NCBI GenBank assembly: GCA_039990395.1
Contig: JBDXFZ010000146.1
Coordinates: 434,001-498,000 of the forward strand
Direction of reading: 5' to 3'
DNA: 64,000 nucleotides
DNA from: CALINF01 sp039990395
GTDB taxonomy: Bacteria > Pseudomonadota > Gammaproteobacteria > Pseudomonadales > Halieaceae
In this document: positions 1 through 8,352 of the stretch, in pieces
Numbering within the stretch: the first letter of the stretch is position 1
Layout: the number at the start of each line of letters is the position of its first letter
Program-made: the position numbers and the translations under genes
The notes under the pieces: model-generated
What the model was told of the DNA's origin: nothing
Databases searched by the model: none
The model's input: the letters and a program-made list of their open reading frames with translations, nothing else

Positions 1-2
1 TG

Positions 3-3000
3 GATACCCCATTAGGCGACGTGGTTGGCTATCAGGTTCGGTTTACTGATCAGGTATCTGACGCGACTGCAGTCAAATTGATGACTGATGGCATTCTGTT
101 GAACGAAATGCAGCGCGACAGGATGCTACGAGCATATGACACTTTGATCATCGACGAGGCTCATGAGCGCAGCCTGAATATCGATTTTATTTTGGGCTAT
201 CTCAAGCAGCTGTTGCCTCGGCGTCCCGATCTAAAAGTTATCGTGACCTCTGCCACTATCGATGTAGACAGTTTCTCAAAACACTTTGACGATGCACCTG
301 TAATCGAGGTTTCCGGGCGAACCTACCCTGTAGAGACCCATTACTTTGATCCGCTTGATGAGAGCGATGAGGGTGTCGTTGAGCAGATCGGACAACTGGT
401 GGCGGATATCAGCTCGGGGCGTTTCGGGCCTCGCGGAGATGTGCTGGTATTTCAATCAGGTGAGCGTGAAATCCGGGAGCTATCAAAGCATCTGCGTCAT
501 CAGCAGGATATCAATGTTCTACCGCTCTATGCACGCCTGAGTCAGGCCGAGCAAACACGAGTATTCGATACCAATAGCCGACGGGGTATGCGCGTGATAC
601 TTGCGACCAACGTGGCAGAGACTTCGCTTACAGTGCCGGGTATACGCTATGTGATCGATCCGGGTGAAGCTCGTATCAGTCGTTACAGTTTTCGAACAAA
701 AGTACAGCGACTGCCGATTGAGCCTATATCGCAAGCTAGTGCCAATCAACGCAAAGGGCGATGCGGTCGTGTAGCGTCGGGTGTGTGTCTACGTTTATAT
801 AGTGAAGAGGATTTTTCGGGCCGGCCAGAATTTACAGACCCTGAGATAAAGCGTACCAATCTTGCCGCCGTAATTTTGCAGATGCTGCAACTGCGCCTGG
901 GCGATGTCACCCGGTTTCCTTTCATCAATCCGCCAGATCCTCGCATGGTACGCGACGGTTATAAGTTGTTGGAAGAATTAGGCGCGGTAACCACTGGAGG
1001 TAAGCTCACACCGTTAGGCAAACGTATGGCGCGTCTGCCGACTGATCCAAGACTCGCGCGAATGGTACTTGCTGCGCAGTCACAGAATTGTCTTGAAGAG
1101 GTTCTGGTGATCGCCAGTGCTCTGGCTATTGCAGACCCTCGTGAACGGCCGGCAGACAAGCAGCAACAGTCTGACCAGCTACATGCTCGTTTTAAGCATC
1201 CGCGCTCAGACTTTATGGCATGGCTCAATCTTTGGCGGTACTTTGAGGAGCAGCGTCAGGCGCTAAGCCAGAATCAGTTGCGCAAGCTGTGCAAAAAAGA
1301 ATTTTTGTCGTTTCTTCGTCTTAGAGAATGGCGTGAGGTTCATTCACAGCTCACGATTGCGTGTAGAGCGCAGGGTGTTCGCGCTAAAAAAATTCTGTCT
1401 GAGGATGAAAACTATCAAGGCATTCATGTCGCTCTGCTATCTGGATTGCTCAGCAACATAGCCCAGCAACATGAAGGCAGAGATTTTCTCGGTGCGCGCA
1501 ACCGCAAGCTGCAGATTTTTCCCGGATCATCACAATCCAAAAAGCCGCCGAAATGGCTGGTTGCCGCGGAGCTGGTAGAAACATCTCGCGTGTTTGCAAG
1601 AACGGTGGGCGCCATAGATCCTGAATGGATACTGGATATAAACCCTACGCTGCTTAAGCACCATTACTACGAACCTCGCTGGCAGGGTCGTAGTGGGCGC
1701 GTAGCTGCCTACGAGCGCATCAGTCTCTATGGACTGACGTTGGTGGACAAGCGCACCGTACACTATGGCAATATCAATCCTCACGAAGCCCGCGAGCTGC
1801 TGATTCGAGAAGGCTTGATGGCAGGAGGCTATCGCCAGTTTCCCGCGTTCCTGAAGCACAATATGAAGGTTCTTCGTGAGCTGGAGGAATTAGAGTCGCG
1901 TGTACGCAGGCGCGATATTGTTGCTGACGAGCAGGTGCTGTTTGAATTCTACAATGAGCGACTGCCGGAAGACGCGTTCACTGCAGGACGCTTGCAGTCA
2001 TGGCTAAAGAAGAACCCGGAGGCTGATCAGAGCTTGCGAATTTCGCGTGAGCTATTAATGGCACGGGATCCGGGGAGTGCACTGACAGAGCAGTTTCCAG
2101 GCGTACTCGATTATGAGGATATGCAGTTTCGTCTTGCTTACCAGTTTGAGCCGGGTAAGGACACCGACGGTGTGTCTGTTACGGTTCCAATCGGATTACT
2201 GAATCGCGTGCCTCAGCAGCTTTTCGAGTGGGTTGTACCGGGCATGCTCCGAGACAAGTGTATCGCGCTGGCGAAGAGTTTACCCAAAGTGCAACGCAAG
2301 CACCTGGTGCCAGTACCTGACTATGTTGATCGCGCATTGGATACTTTAGTGCCAGCTAATGTGGCGCTCGATCAGGCACTGGCCAAGGTATTTACTCAGC
2401 TGGCAGGCGTGCGGATCAGCGCGAGTGATTTCAGCGTAGAAGCGCTGGATGACTACTACCGCATGAATATGCGTGTAGTTGACGCCAAAGGTAAGCTGAT
2501 TGCTCAGGGTAGGGATATTGCGGGCCTGGTACAGGGGCTGCGGGGCAGCGCTGAAAAGCCCGCGGGGCACGCGGTATCGGAAGGGCCCGCTCGGGAGGGA
2601 CTTGTCCGCTGGGATATGGATGAGTTGCCCAGTGAGTGGCGCTTCAAGCAGGCCGGTGTGTCGATTCTGTCCTATCCTGCGCTGGTCGATCGTGGCGAAA
2701 GCGCCGCGATAGAGCTGTTTGACTACCCTTCGGAGGCGGCTGTTGCTCATCGACACGGACTGATGAGGCTGGCATTACTGCAAAACGCCCAAGGCGTAAA
2801 ATACCTGCGCAAGAACCTGTTGCGGGGGAATCACTTTAATCTTGCTTTGGCTGGCGCGGGTCTTGAGCGCGCGGCGCTGATAGAAGATGTCATTTGTGGG
2901 GCGCTGCGCGACGCCATGGAGCTTGACGCTCAGGAAGTTCGCACAGAGCAAATTTTTACATCAGCGCTAGAGTCAGCCAAGCCTCGTTTGGTGGAGTCTG

Positions 3001-3479
3001 CCACAGCACTCGAAGCTACATTGCTCAATACATTGCAGGTGATCGTCGAAGTCAGAACATTGCTCTCAGCAATGCCGAAAGGCAAGTTCAGAGAGAATAG
3101 GGCGGATATTGAGCAACAGCTCATTGAGTTGCTGGGCGCAAACTTTGTTAGGGATACGCCGTCTGATTGGTTTTCACAATACCCGCGCTATGCCAAAGCC
3201 ATGCGTCATCGGCTGGAGCGCTTCTCGGGACAAACGGCAAAAGATAGTCAGTATGTCGCGCTTCTGACTAATCTATCAGACCCATTAAAGAGATTACTCA
3301 AAGATCGCCCGGGATTGCTGCAACTGTGCGAGGACGCATGTCAGTACCGCTGGTTGTTGGAGGAGTTTCGAGTATCACTATTTGCGCAAAATCTGGGCAC
3401 GCGCAGGGCTGTGTCCGAAAAACGGCTGAAGCAGCAGTGGCAGCGGGTTGAAGACTGGCTGCAAAACAACCCTCACTGA
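3..3479 (+). CDS. hrpA: ATP-dependent RNA helicase HrpA, 5' end cut by window edge
   Basis: DEAH-box RNA helicase of the HrpA family, which unwinds RNA and has been linked to mRNA processing and ribosome rescue. The frame is open from the first bases of the window, so the true start and Walker A motif lie upstream; about 140 N-terminal residues are missing compared with the roughly 1300-residue E. coli protein. Counting from the GTG at position 21, visible motifs are IIDEAHERS (residues 43-51), the SAT motif (77-79) and the arginine-finger region QRKGRCGRV near 240. The long C-terminal part (DUF3418-type) is typical of HrpA and absent from shorter DEAH helicases. The gene ends 211 bases before the next one and no clear terminator is visible. 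Identification is secure. Confidence 0.95.
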   Translation, partial: DTPLGDVVGYQVRFTDQVSDATAVKLMTDGILLNEMQRDRMLRAYDTLIIDEAHERSLNIDFILGYLKQLLPRRPDLKVIVTSATIDVDSFSKHFDDAPVIEVSGRTYPVETHYFDPLDESDEGVVEQIGQLVADISSGRFGPRGDVLVFQSGEREIRELSKHLRHQQDINVLPLYARLSQAEQTRVFDTNSRRGMRVILATNVAETSLTVPGIRYVIDPGEARISRYSFRTKVQRLPIEPISQASANQRKGRCGRVASGVCLRLYSEEDFSGRPEFTDPEIKRTNLAAVILQMLQLRLGDVTRFPFINPPDPRMVRDGYKLLEELGAVTTGGKLTPLGKRMARLPTDPRLARMVLAAQSQNCLEEVLVIASALAIADPRERPADKQQQSDQLHARFKHPRSDFMAWLNLWRYFEEQRQALSQNQLRKLCKKEFLSFLRLREWREVHSQLTIACRAQGVRAKKILSEDENYQGIHVALLSGLLSNIAQQHEGRDFLGARNRKLQIFPGSSQSKKPPKWLVAAELVETSRVFARTVGAIDPEWILDINPTLLKHHYYEPRWQGRSGRVAAYERISLYGLTLVDKRTVHYGNINPHEARELLIREGLMAGGYRQFPAFLKHNMKVLRELEELESRVRRRDIVADEQVLFEFYNERLPEDAFTAGRLQSWLKKNPEADQSLRISRELLMARDPGSALTEQFPGVLDYEDMQFRLAYQFEPGKDTDGVSVTVPIGLLNRVPQQLFEWVVPGMLRDKCIALAKSLPKVQRKHLVPVPDYVDRALDTLVPANVALDQALAKVFTQLAGVRISASDFSVEALDDYYRMNMRVVDAKGKLIAQGRDIAGLVQGLRGSAEKPAGHAVSEGPAREGLVRWDMDELPSEWRFKQAGVSILSYPALVDRGESAAIELFDYPSEAAVAHRHGLMRLALLQNAQGVKYLRKNLLRGNHFNLALAGAGLERAALIEDVICGALRDAMELDAQEVRTEQIFTSALESAKPRLVESATALEATLLNTLQVIVEVRTLLSAMPKGKFRENRADIEQQLIELLGANFVRDTPSDWFSQYPRYAKAMRHRLERFSGQTAKDSQYVALLTNLSDPLKRLLKDRPGLLQLCEDACQYRWLLEEFRVSLFAQNLGTRRAVSEKRLKQQWQRVEDWLQNNPH

Positions 3480-3573
3480 GCCACAGAACACCGGCCCAGC
3501 GGCGCTTGGTACTCATAAAAAGCAGATAAGCGTGCAAAAATGTGAAAAATTACCATTTCTGCGCCAGATTGGT

Positions 3574-3599
3574 GGAAACTTCCTTCACGATGCTGTGTC
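3574..3599 (+). promoter_or_regulatory. Possible ECF-sigma-type promoter for the EGKCG peptide cassette
   Basis: GGAAAC (3574-3579) and TGTC (3596-3599) are separated by 16 bases. This resembles the AAC/-35 and GTC/-10 pattern of promoters read by extracytoplasmic-function sigma factors. It lies about 90 bases upstream of the peptide precursor gene. Related DUF692 peptide cassettes are known to be induced by metals through ECF sigma factors, which makes such a promoter reasonable. The match is short and could be chance. Confidence 0.25.
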
Positions 3600-3690
3600 C
3601 TAGTTAGCAAGAAAGCTGTCATGGGTATGTCCCTGAAGCATTTCGAATGTTGAACATACTTATTAGAACGAAAACTACAGGGAAAATATT

Positions 3691-4044
3691 ATGGCTCAAT
3701 CTAAAAAACCACTGGCTGCCGCATTAGGCGCAGCGTTCTTGGCTACCTCTATCGCTCCTCTGGTATCTGCGGAAGTTAACCCTTTTTCTGCCCAGCAGCT
3801 AAGCGGTGGGTACGATCTGGCCAACTTCGCTCACCATGGCGAGAAGGCCGACAAAGAAGGTAAGTGTGGCGAAGGCAAATGTGGCGACGCCAAGAAAGGT
3901 GAAGGCGAAGGCAAATGCGGTGAAGGCAAATGTGGCGACGCCAAAAAAGGTGAAGGCGAAGGCAAGTGCGGCGAAGGCAAATGTGGCGACGCCAAGAAAG
4001 GTGAAGGCGAAGGCAAATGCGGCGAAGGTAAGTGCGGCGGCTAA
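3691..4044 (+). CDS. hvfA: Secreted precursor peptide with eight EGKCG motifs (HvfA-like)
   Basis: 117-residue precursor of a ribosomally made, post-translationally modified peptide. Residues 1-27 form a Sec signal peptide ending VSA before EVNPF. Residues 28-55 are a linker. Residues 56-116 contain eight EGKCG motifs arranged as four EGKCGEGKCG doublets, separated by DAKKGEG spacers (period 17 residues). The only cysteines in the mature part are those eight. In Haemophilus influenzae, HvfA with the same EGKCG motif is modified by HvfB/HvfC to copper-binding oxazolone/thioamide groups; the related Caulobacter bufferins also bind copper. By inference this peptide is exported and buffers copper or a similar metal. 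An AGGGA ribosome site precedes the ATG. Stop and next start overlap (TAATG), indicating translational coupling. The low-complexity sequence means family searches may miss it. Confidence 0.88.
   Translation: MAQSKKPLAAALGAAFLATSIAPLVSAEVNPFSAQQLSGGYDLANFAHHGEKADKEGKCGEGKCGDAKKGEGEGKCGEGKCGDAKKGEGEGKCGEGKCGDAKKGEGEGKCGEGKCGG
3856..4041 (+). repeat. 51-bp in-frame tandem repeat encoding EGKCG doublets
   Basis: Three full copies of a 51-base unit (3856-3906, 3907-3957, 3958-4008) are followed by a 33-base partial copy (4009-4041). Copies differ at only a few mostly synonymous positions, such as AAG/AAA and TGC/TGT. Each full unit encodes 17 residues: two EGKCG motifs plus a DAKKGEG spacer. Near identity at the DNA level suggests recent amplification or ongoing recombination, so copy number may vary between strains. 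Confidence 0.93.
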
Positions 4045-4901
4045 TGCCTGATTCACAGCGAGACCTGCATGGCGCAGGTCTCGGATTAAGGCGGGCCCTC
4101 TTGGGTCCGCTTTTGTCTATGGCTCCTGAAGGTGTCGATTTCATGGAGATCGCCCCCGAGAACTGGATTGGCGTGGGTGGGCGATTGGGTAAGCAATTCA
4201 GAGCCCTGGCTGAGCGCTACACGATTGCTCTGCATGGCTTGTCACTGGATATAGGCGGCCCTGATCCCATTGATACGGATCTGGTGAAAGCGGTTAGAGT
4301 CCTTATGGACGACATTAATGCACCGTTTTACAGCGAGCACCTCACCTATTGTGCCGCCGAAGGCCATCTGTACGATCTGCTGCCAATTCCTTTCACTGAG
4401 GAAGCAGTGCACCACGTAGCTCAACGCGTTCGAGAAGTGCAAGATATTATTGGTCGCCCGCTAGTGCTGGAGAATGCATCCTATTACGCCCAACCTCTTG
4501 CGGAGCTGACTGAAGCTGAGTTTATTCGGGCCGTAATGGACGAATCGGGTGCGCAAATGCTGCTTGATGTGAATAACATCTATGTCAACAGCATCAATCA
4601 CAGTTATGACCCAATAGAGTTCCTCACGAGCCTGCCGTTAGAGAAGGCGGTCTACATTCACGTGGCAGGCCACTACGATGAGGCCGACGACCTGAAGGTG
4701 GATACGCACGGCGCAGATGTCATCGACCCTGTGTGGGCAATACTTGAACAGGCATATCAATACGTAGGGCCGTTGCCGACGCTGCTGGAAAGGGATTTTA
4801 ACCTGCCACCTTTGGAGAAATTGTTAGCAGAGGTGAGTCGGATTAGGGAGCTGCAGGGAGCCGCCTCGCAGACGTCACTCAGCCGGGCAGGAAATATATG
4901 A
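4044..4901 (+). CDS. hvfB: DUF692 multinuclear non-heme iron oxidative enzyme (HvfB-like)
   Basis: Member of the MNIO (DUF692/UPF0276) family, TIM-barrel enzymes with two or three irons that oxidise cysteines in precursor peptides. Family signatures seen in order: DFMEIAPENW near residue 32, LHGLSLDIGG, SEHLTY, LLPIPFT, LENASYY, LLDVNNIYVN, HVAGHYDE, DTHGADV and LLERDFN near the C terminus. The His, Asp and Glu residues in these motifs are the usual iron ligands. I place the start at the ATG overlapping the precursor stop (TAATG; 285 residues) rather than an in-frame GTG at 4032 inside the precursor gene. Its 3' end overlaps the next gene by four bases. The expected role is to convert EGKCG cysteines into oxazolone/thioamide pairs, together with the DUF2063 partner. 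Confidence 0.93.
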   Translation: MPDSQRDLHGAGLGLRRALLGPLLSMAPEGVDFMEIAPENWIGVGGRLGKQFRALAERYTIALHGLSLDIGGPDPIDTDLVKAVRVLMDDINAPFYSEHLTYCAAEGHLYDLLPIPFTEEAVHHVAQRVREVQDIIGRPLVLENASYYAQPLAELTEAEFIRAVMDESGAQMLLDVNNIYVNSINHSYDPIEFLTSLPLEKAVYIHVAGHYDEADDLKVDTHGADVIDPVWAILEQAYQYVGPLPTLLERDFNLPPLEKLLAEVSRIRELQGAASQTSLSRAGNI

Positions 4902-5650
4902 CGCAGGGGGAATCAGTACTGCGAAACAGCCAGATGAATATGGCTCGCTTCTTGCGCAACCCTGAGGCTGAAGCTCCGCCAGAAGGTGTAGAGACGCGAC
5001 GATTACAGGTATACCTTGACCTGGTGTACAACAATATCGAGGGATTCATTCGCGGAGGGTTTCCCGTACTGCACAGCCTCTATGAGGAAGAAGACTGGCA
5101 TGGGCTTGTCCGCCAGTTCATCGACGTTCATCGCTGCCATACCCCTTACTTTCTTGAGATTAGTCAGGAGTTTCTGCGCTTCTTGATGGAGGACTTCGCG
5201 CCCAGAGAATGTGACCCGCCGTTTATCGCAGAACTAGCCCACTATGAGTGGGTAGAACTGGCCTTGGATGTGTCTGAGGATAGCTTTCCCATCTCGGTAC
5301 CGATGACCGATAGTGCCTCTACGGTTGTGGCGCTGTCACCGCTGGCATGGGTATTGGGTTATAAGTGGCCCGTTCATGAGATCGGCCCCGGATTCAGGCC
5401 CCAAGTGCCGGGTGAACCCTGTTATCTCGTGGTCTACCGTGATGCCTCTGACGCCGTACAGTTTATGGCAACAAACGCCGCCACAGCCCGCTTGCTGGAG
5501 CTGGTGCGTGAGAGTAGTCGTACTATAGAAGACGTGGTTATTCTGCTGGCAAAAGAGCTGAACGTGCCAGCTAAAAACCTTCGGGGGTTCATCGAGCAGC
5601 AATTGAACCAGCTCTGTGAGCAAGGCGTAGTCTATTATGAGGCAGTGTGA
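4898..5650 (+). CDS. hvfC: DUF2063 partner protein of the DUF692 enzyme (HvfC-like)
   Basis: 250-residue DUF2063-family protein. The N-terminal domain carries the family pattern QMNMARFLRNP near residue 12, RRLQVYLDLVYNN near 45, a helical region with YFLEISQEFL, and AELAHYEWVEL near 120. The C-terminal half (about 150-250) is a winged-helix-like region such as is found in partners that present the precursor leader to the MNIO enzyme. The ATG overlaps the upstream stop (ATGA), so the three genes form one coupled operon. No catalytic residues are recognised; the role as substrate-delivery subunit follows from characterised MbnB/MbnC and HvfB/HvfC pairs. No DoxX-family membrane gene, often the fourth member, follows here. 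Confidence 0.88.
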   Translation: MTQGESVLRNSQMNMARFLRNPEAEAPPEGVETRRLQVYLDLVYNNIEGFIRGGFPVLHSLYEEEDWHGLVRQFIDVHRCHTPYFLEISQEFLRFLMEDFAPRECDPPFIAELAHYEWVELALDVSEDSFPISVPMTDSASTVVALSPLAWVLGYKWPVHEIGPGFRPQVPGEPCYLVVYRDASDAVQFMATNAATARLLELVRESSRTIEDVVILLAKELNVPAKNLRGFIEQQLNQLCEQGVVYYEAV

Positions 5651-5699
5651 CCTGCCTTATTAGGGGGTCAAAGAAACGCTGCAATCACATTGAAAAAAG

Positions 5700-5728
5700 T
5701 TGCCGCACACACGGTCGCGGCGTAAAAT
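5700..5728 (+). promoter_or_regulatory. Possible sigma-70 promoter for the MlaA-family gene
   Basis: TTGCCG (5700-5705) and TAAAAT (5723-5728) are separated by 17 bases, with 4/6 and 5/6 agreement to the consensus hexamers. Transcription would begin around 5735, just upstream of the ATG at 5757. If so, the TTG at 5700 cannot be the start of the downstream gene. The call is a pattern match only. Confidence 0.35.
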
Positions 5729-5756
5729 TTCCCGCTGGAATTATGGATCCGTCTGC

Positions 5757-6530
5757 ATGCGCGCTGTATTTACAACAATTCTGCTGGGGTGGCTGTGCTT
5801 TGTAGGCTCGGCCTCTGCAGAAGGCGAGGGCGTAATTGAAGTACTGGAATCCCCTGGAGCGGGGGCCGTACTTGTAAGCTCTGGAAAAAACGTCGATCCA
5901 CTTGAGTCCATAAACCGACCACTTTTTGCGTTCAATAACCAGCTCGACAAATGGATCCTGAGGCCGGTTGCCAAGGGTTATGACTTTGTTATGCCAGACC
6001 CAGCTCAGCGTGGTGTTGGCAACTTCTTTGCCAATCTGTACGACTTTAACTCTGCGCTGAACGCGCTGTTTCAGGCTCGCTTTGAAGGTGCTGCCCAGGG
6101 GGGCGGTCGCTTTTTAGTGAATTCCACCCTTGGTGTGTTCGGGTTGTTCGATGTGGCCACGCGGTTTGGTATTCGTCCGTATCGTACCGACTTTGGTCAC
6201 ACCCTTGCGCTTTGGGGTGTTCCCACTGGCCCTTACGTCATGGTGCCCTTGTTGGGCCCTCGCACGTTCCGAAGTGGCACGGGGACGTTAGTAGACACCT
6301 ACTCTTCCATACCTATGTTTATTGATGATAATACGGTTCGAAACTCCATTTGGGCACTGGAACTGGTTGATGGTCGATCCCGCTTACTTGCCGCTGATGA
6401 GTTACTTTCAGGTGATCGCTATATTTTCATCCGTGATGCCTATCTTCAGCAGAGAGAGTTTTTTGTTAATGATGGCAAGGTTGAAGACAATTTCTCGGAC
6501 TACGATGACGAGTGGGAAGAGGAGTTCTAG
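5757..6530 (+). CDS. mlaA: MlaA (VacJ)-family outer-membrane lipid-asymmetry protein
   Basis: MlaA family: removes mislocalised phospholipid from the outer leaflet of the outer membrane and passes it to MlaC and MlaFEDB. The characteristic stretch VDPLESINRPLFAFNNQLDK lies about 40 residues in, followed by RGVGNFFANLYD, NSTLGVFGLFD and the TDFGHTLALWG/GPYVMVPLLGP region. The ATG at 5757 gives 257 residues and a clean signal peptide (RAVFTTILLGWLCFVGSASA); the upstream TTG at 5700 would put a charged extension before it. The single Cys is inside the hydrophobic core in GWLC, which is not a good lipobox, so the protein may be a soluble or barrel-associated version rather than a lipoprotein. The C-terminal tail is very acidic (DDEWEEEF). 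No other mla genes are nearby. Confidence 0.9.
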   Translation: MRAVFTTILLGWLCFVGSASAEGEGVIEVLESPGAGAVLVSSGKNVDPLESINRPLFAFNNQLDKWILRPVAKGYDFVMPDPAQRGVGNFFANLYDFNSALNALFQARFEGAAQGGGRFLVNSTLGVFGLFDVATRFGIRPYRTDFGHTLALWGVPTGPYVMVPLLGPRTFRSGTGTLVDTYSSIPMFIDDNTVRNSIWALELVDGRSRLLAADELLSGDRYIFIRDAYLQQREFFVNDGKVEDNFSDYDDEWEEEF

Positions 6531-6684
6531 TGTGCCCTGCTCCGTTTTCTTCAGCTATTCGTTATTTTAGCAAGCGAGTTTTCAGCAAAACTGTGAAATC
6601 CTGCGCAAAGCGCGTCAAATCCAATTGCGCGGCCGGTTACAGGGGCGTAGTGTCTTGGCATCGTTTGAAAAATAGCGCCTCCAA

Positions 6685-7872
6685 ATGTCTTCACCCGGCA
6701 ACGTATTAGTCATTGATCACGATGCCTCGCGTGCCCAGCAGCTAGCAAAGCTAGTTGCCGACGCGGGGTTCCACACGGAAGTTGTCACTGACGTTGTAAA
6801 TTATGATTACGCCCTGAATGAGAATAGCGATCTCGATGTGATTTTGTGCGATCTCGATCTCAAAGATATATCCTGGAAAGAGGCTAGAAAGGCGTTGCGC
6901 GAGATGGATGTGCAGGTGCCCGCAATCATGTTTAGCGACGAAGCCAATGTAGAGCGGATGATGACCGCCCTGCGTCTGGGGGCAAACGATTTTTTTACCC
7001 GGCCTGTGGAAGATAAGGAGGCATTGGTCAAGTCAATCGAGCGATGCGTTAGACAGCGGCAGATGCGGCGTGAACTATTGGAAAACCGCAAGCGTCTGGA
7101 AGCGGCCAACACAGAGTTGCGTGGAACAGTTAAGGTTCTGGAGCAGGATCAGCAGGCTGGTCGGCAAGTGCAGATGCGCATGCTGCCGTCTACGCCTTTA
7201 GTGCTAGATGACTTTGTCTTCAGCCATACCGTTATTCCCTCGCTTTTCCTGAGCGGCGACTTTACTGACTACTTTACAGTGGGAAAGACCCACGTAACCT
7301 TTTTCATGGCGGATGTATCGGGTCACGGTAGCTCATCAGCATTCGCTACGGTTCTGCTCAAGAACCTGTTTGCGCGCAAGCGCTCGGACTACCTGCGCAA
7401 GAACGACGATACGGTGCTCAGCCCCATCGGTATGCTCAAACTCGCCAATCAGGAGTTGCTTGACCTAGAGGTCGGTAAGTTTGCCACTATGGTCGTTGGT
7501 CTGCTGGACATGCAGAACAACACGCTGAGCTACAGCGTAGCGGGTCATTTGCCGCAACCTGTGCTGGTTTCGCGTGAGGGTGCTCGGTACCTGCGAGGCG
7601 AAGGCCCGGCAGTAGGAATTATGGAAGATGCTCACTACGAGGAGCACCTGATTGAATTGCCAGAGAGCTTTATGCTGGCGCTGTTTTCAGATGGCATATT
7701 GGAAATCCTCCCGCCGAAAAACCTCATCGAGAAGGAGAAGTACTTTCTTCAGGTGTTTGAACAGACAGTAGATTCCCCCGACGATCTGATAACAGGATTG
7801 GGCTTGGATACTGTAGAAACAGCGCCAGACGATATAGCTGCTCTCTTTCTCAGTAAGAGAGGCCCGCAGTGA
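6685..7872 (+). CDS. Response regulator with PP2C-type serine phosphatase domain (HsbR-like)
   Basis: 395-residue two-domain protein. Residues 1-120 are a receiver domain with the phosphoacceptor Asp56 (ILCDLDL) and the acidic pocket near D11/D13. Ser84 holds the usual Ser/Thr position, but the normally invariant Lys before Pro is Arg106 (FFTRPVED). Residues 125-165 are a coiled coil. Residues 165-395 are a SpoIIE/RsbU-like PP2C domain with metal-binding Asp192 (SGDF) and Asp210 (ADVSGHG) and a C-terminal FSDGILE motif. Such proteins dephosphorylate a STAS anti-sigma antagonist in partner switching; HsbR of Pseudomonas acts on HsbA. The next gene is a STAS protein overlapping by four bases (GTGA), which strongly supports this pairing. 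No cognate histidine kinase is visible nearby. Confidence 0.88.
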   Translation: MSSPGNVLVIDHDASRAQQLAKLVADAGFHTEVVTDVVNYDYALNENSDLDVILCDLDLKDISWKEARKALREMDVQVPAIMFSDEANVERMMTALRLGANDFFTRPVEDKEALVKSIERCVRQRQMRRELLENRKRLEAANTELRGTVKVLEQDQQAGRQVQMRMLPSTPLVLDDFVFSHTVIPSLFLSGDFTDYFTVGKTHVTFFMADVSGHGSSSAFATVLLKNLFARKRSDYLRKNDDTVLSPIGMLKLANQELLDLEVGKFATMVVGLLDMQNNTLSYSVAGHLPQPVLVSREGARYLRGEGPAVGIMEDAHYEEHLIELPESFMLALFSDGILEILPPKNLIEKEKYFLQVFEQTVDSPDDLITGLGLDTVETAPDDIAALFLSKRGPQ

Positions 7873-8351
7873 GTGAGGGCAGGATACAGGCGGCGCATCA
7901 CGATGGCGCGTACGTTGTCCGCCTTGAGGGAGATGTGCGCCTGACACTATGCACCACTATCGACGATTACTTCGAAAATATGTTTAGTGATCCCGACTTC
8001 GTTAGTGTGTGGGTTGATCTGTGCGATGCAGAGGGTATTGATAGCACCACTCTTGGGCTACTGGCCAAGCTGGCACTGAATGTTAAGTCCCGTTTCGGCT
8101 TTCAGCCAGCAATCTACTCCTGCGACCCAGGCATTAATCGCCTCATTAAAAGTATGGGATTCCAGCGCCTGTTCGAACTGCACGAAGAGCTATGCTGCAA
8201 CCCTGAAGATGTGAGCGAGATTCCCACAATCGAAGGCTCTGAGGATATCGTCAAAGATAAAGTCATTGAGGCCCATCGCGTTCTGATGGGCTTGAGCGAA
8301 GACAACCGAGCGCGCTTCAAGGATCTGATGTCCGCTCTTGAGAGTAGCTGA
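7869..8351 (+). CDS. STAS-domain anti-sigma factor antagonist (HsbA-like)
   Basis: 160-residue STAS-domain protein. The regulatory phosphorylation site is probably Ser59 in GIDSTTLG, at the N terminus of the second helix as in SpoIIAA/RsbV/HsbA. The C-terminal 50 residues (from about 110) extend beyond the basic STAS fold and are helical and charged, as in HsbA. It starts with GTG overlapping the upstream phosphatase stop, so the two are translationally coupled. The expected function is partner switching with an anti-sigma factor; in Pseudomonas this is FlgM or a kinase/anti-sigma protein, controlling motility against biofilm growth. No anti-sigma gene is in the window. The 3' end faces a convergent gene with a one-base gap. 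Confidence 0.85.
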   Translation: MSEGRIQAAHHDGAYVVRLEGDVRLTLCTTIDDYFENMFSDPDFVSVWVDLCDAEGIDSTTLGLLAKLALNVKSRFGFQPAIYSCDPGINRLIKSMGFQRLFELHEELCCNPEDVSEIPTIEGSEDIVKDKVIEAHRVLMGLSEDNRARFKDLMSALESS

Positions 8352-8352
8352 T

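Noticed and set aside
3856..4041. Possible CRISPR-like array
   Set aside because: Units are contiguous, in-frame coding repeats of 51 bases with no unique spacers and no cas genes.
3776..4144. Long open frames on both strands across the EGKCG repeat
   Set aside because: They arise because the 51-base repeat is open in several frames. Only the + frame from 3691 has a ribosome site, signal peptide and coupled downstream genes.
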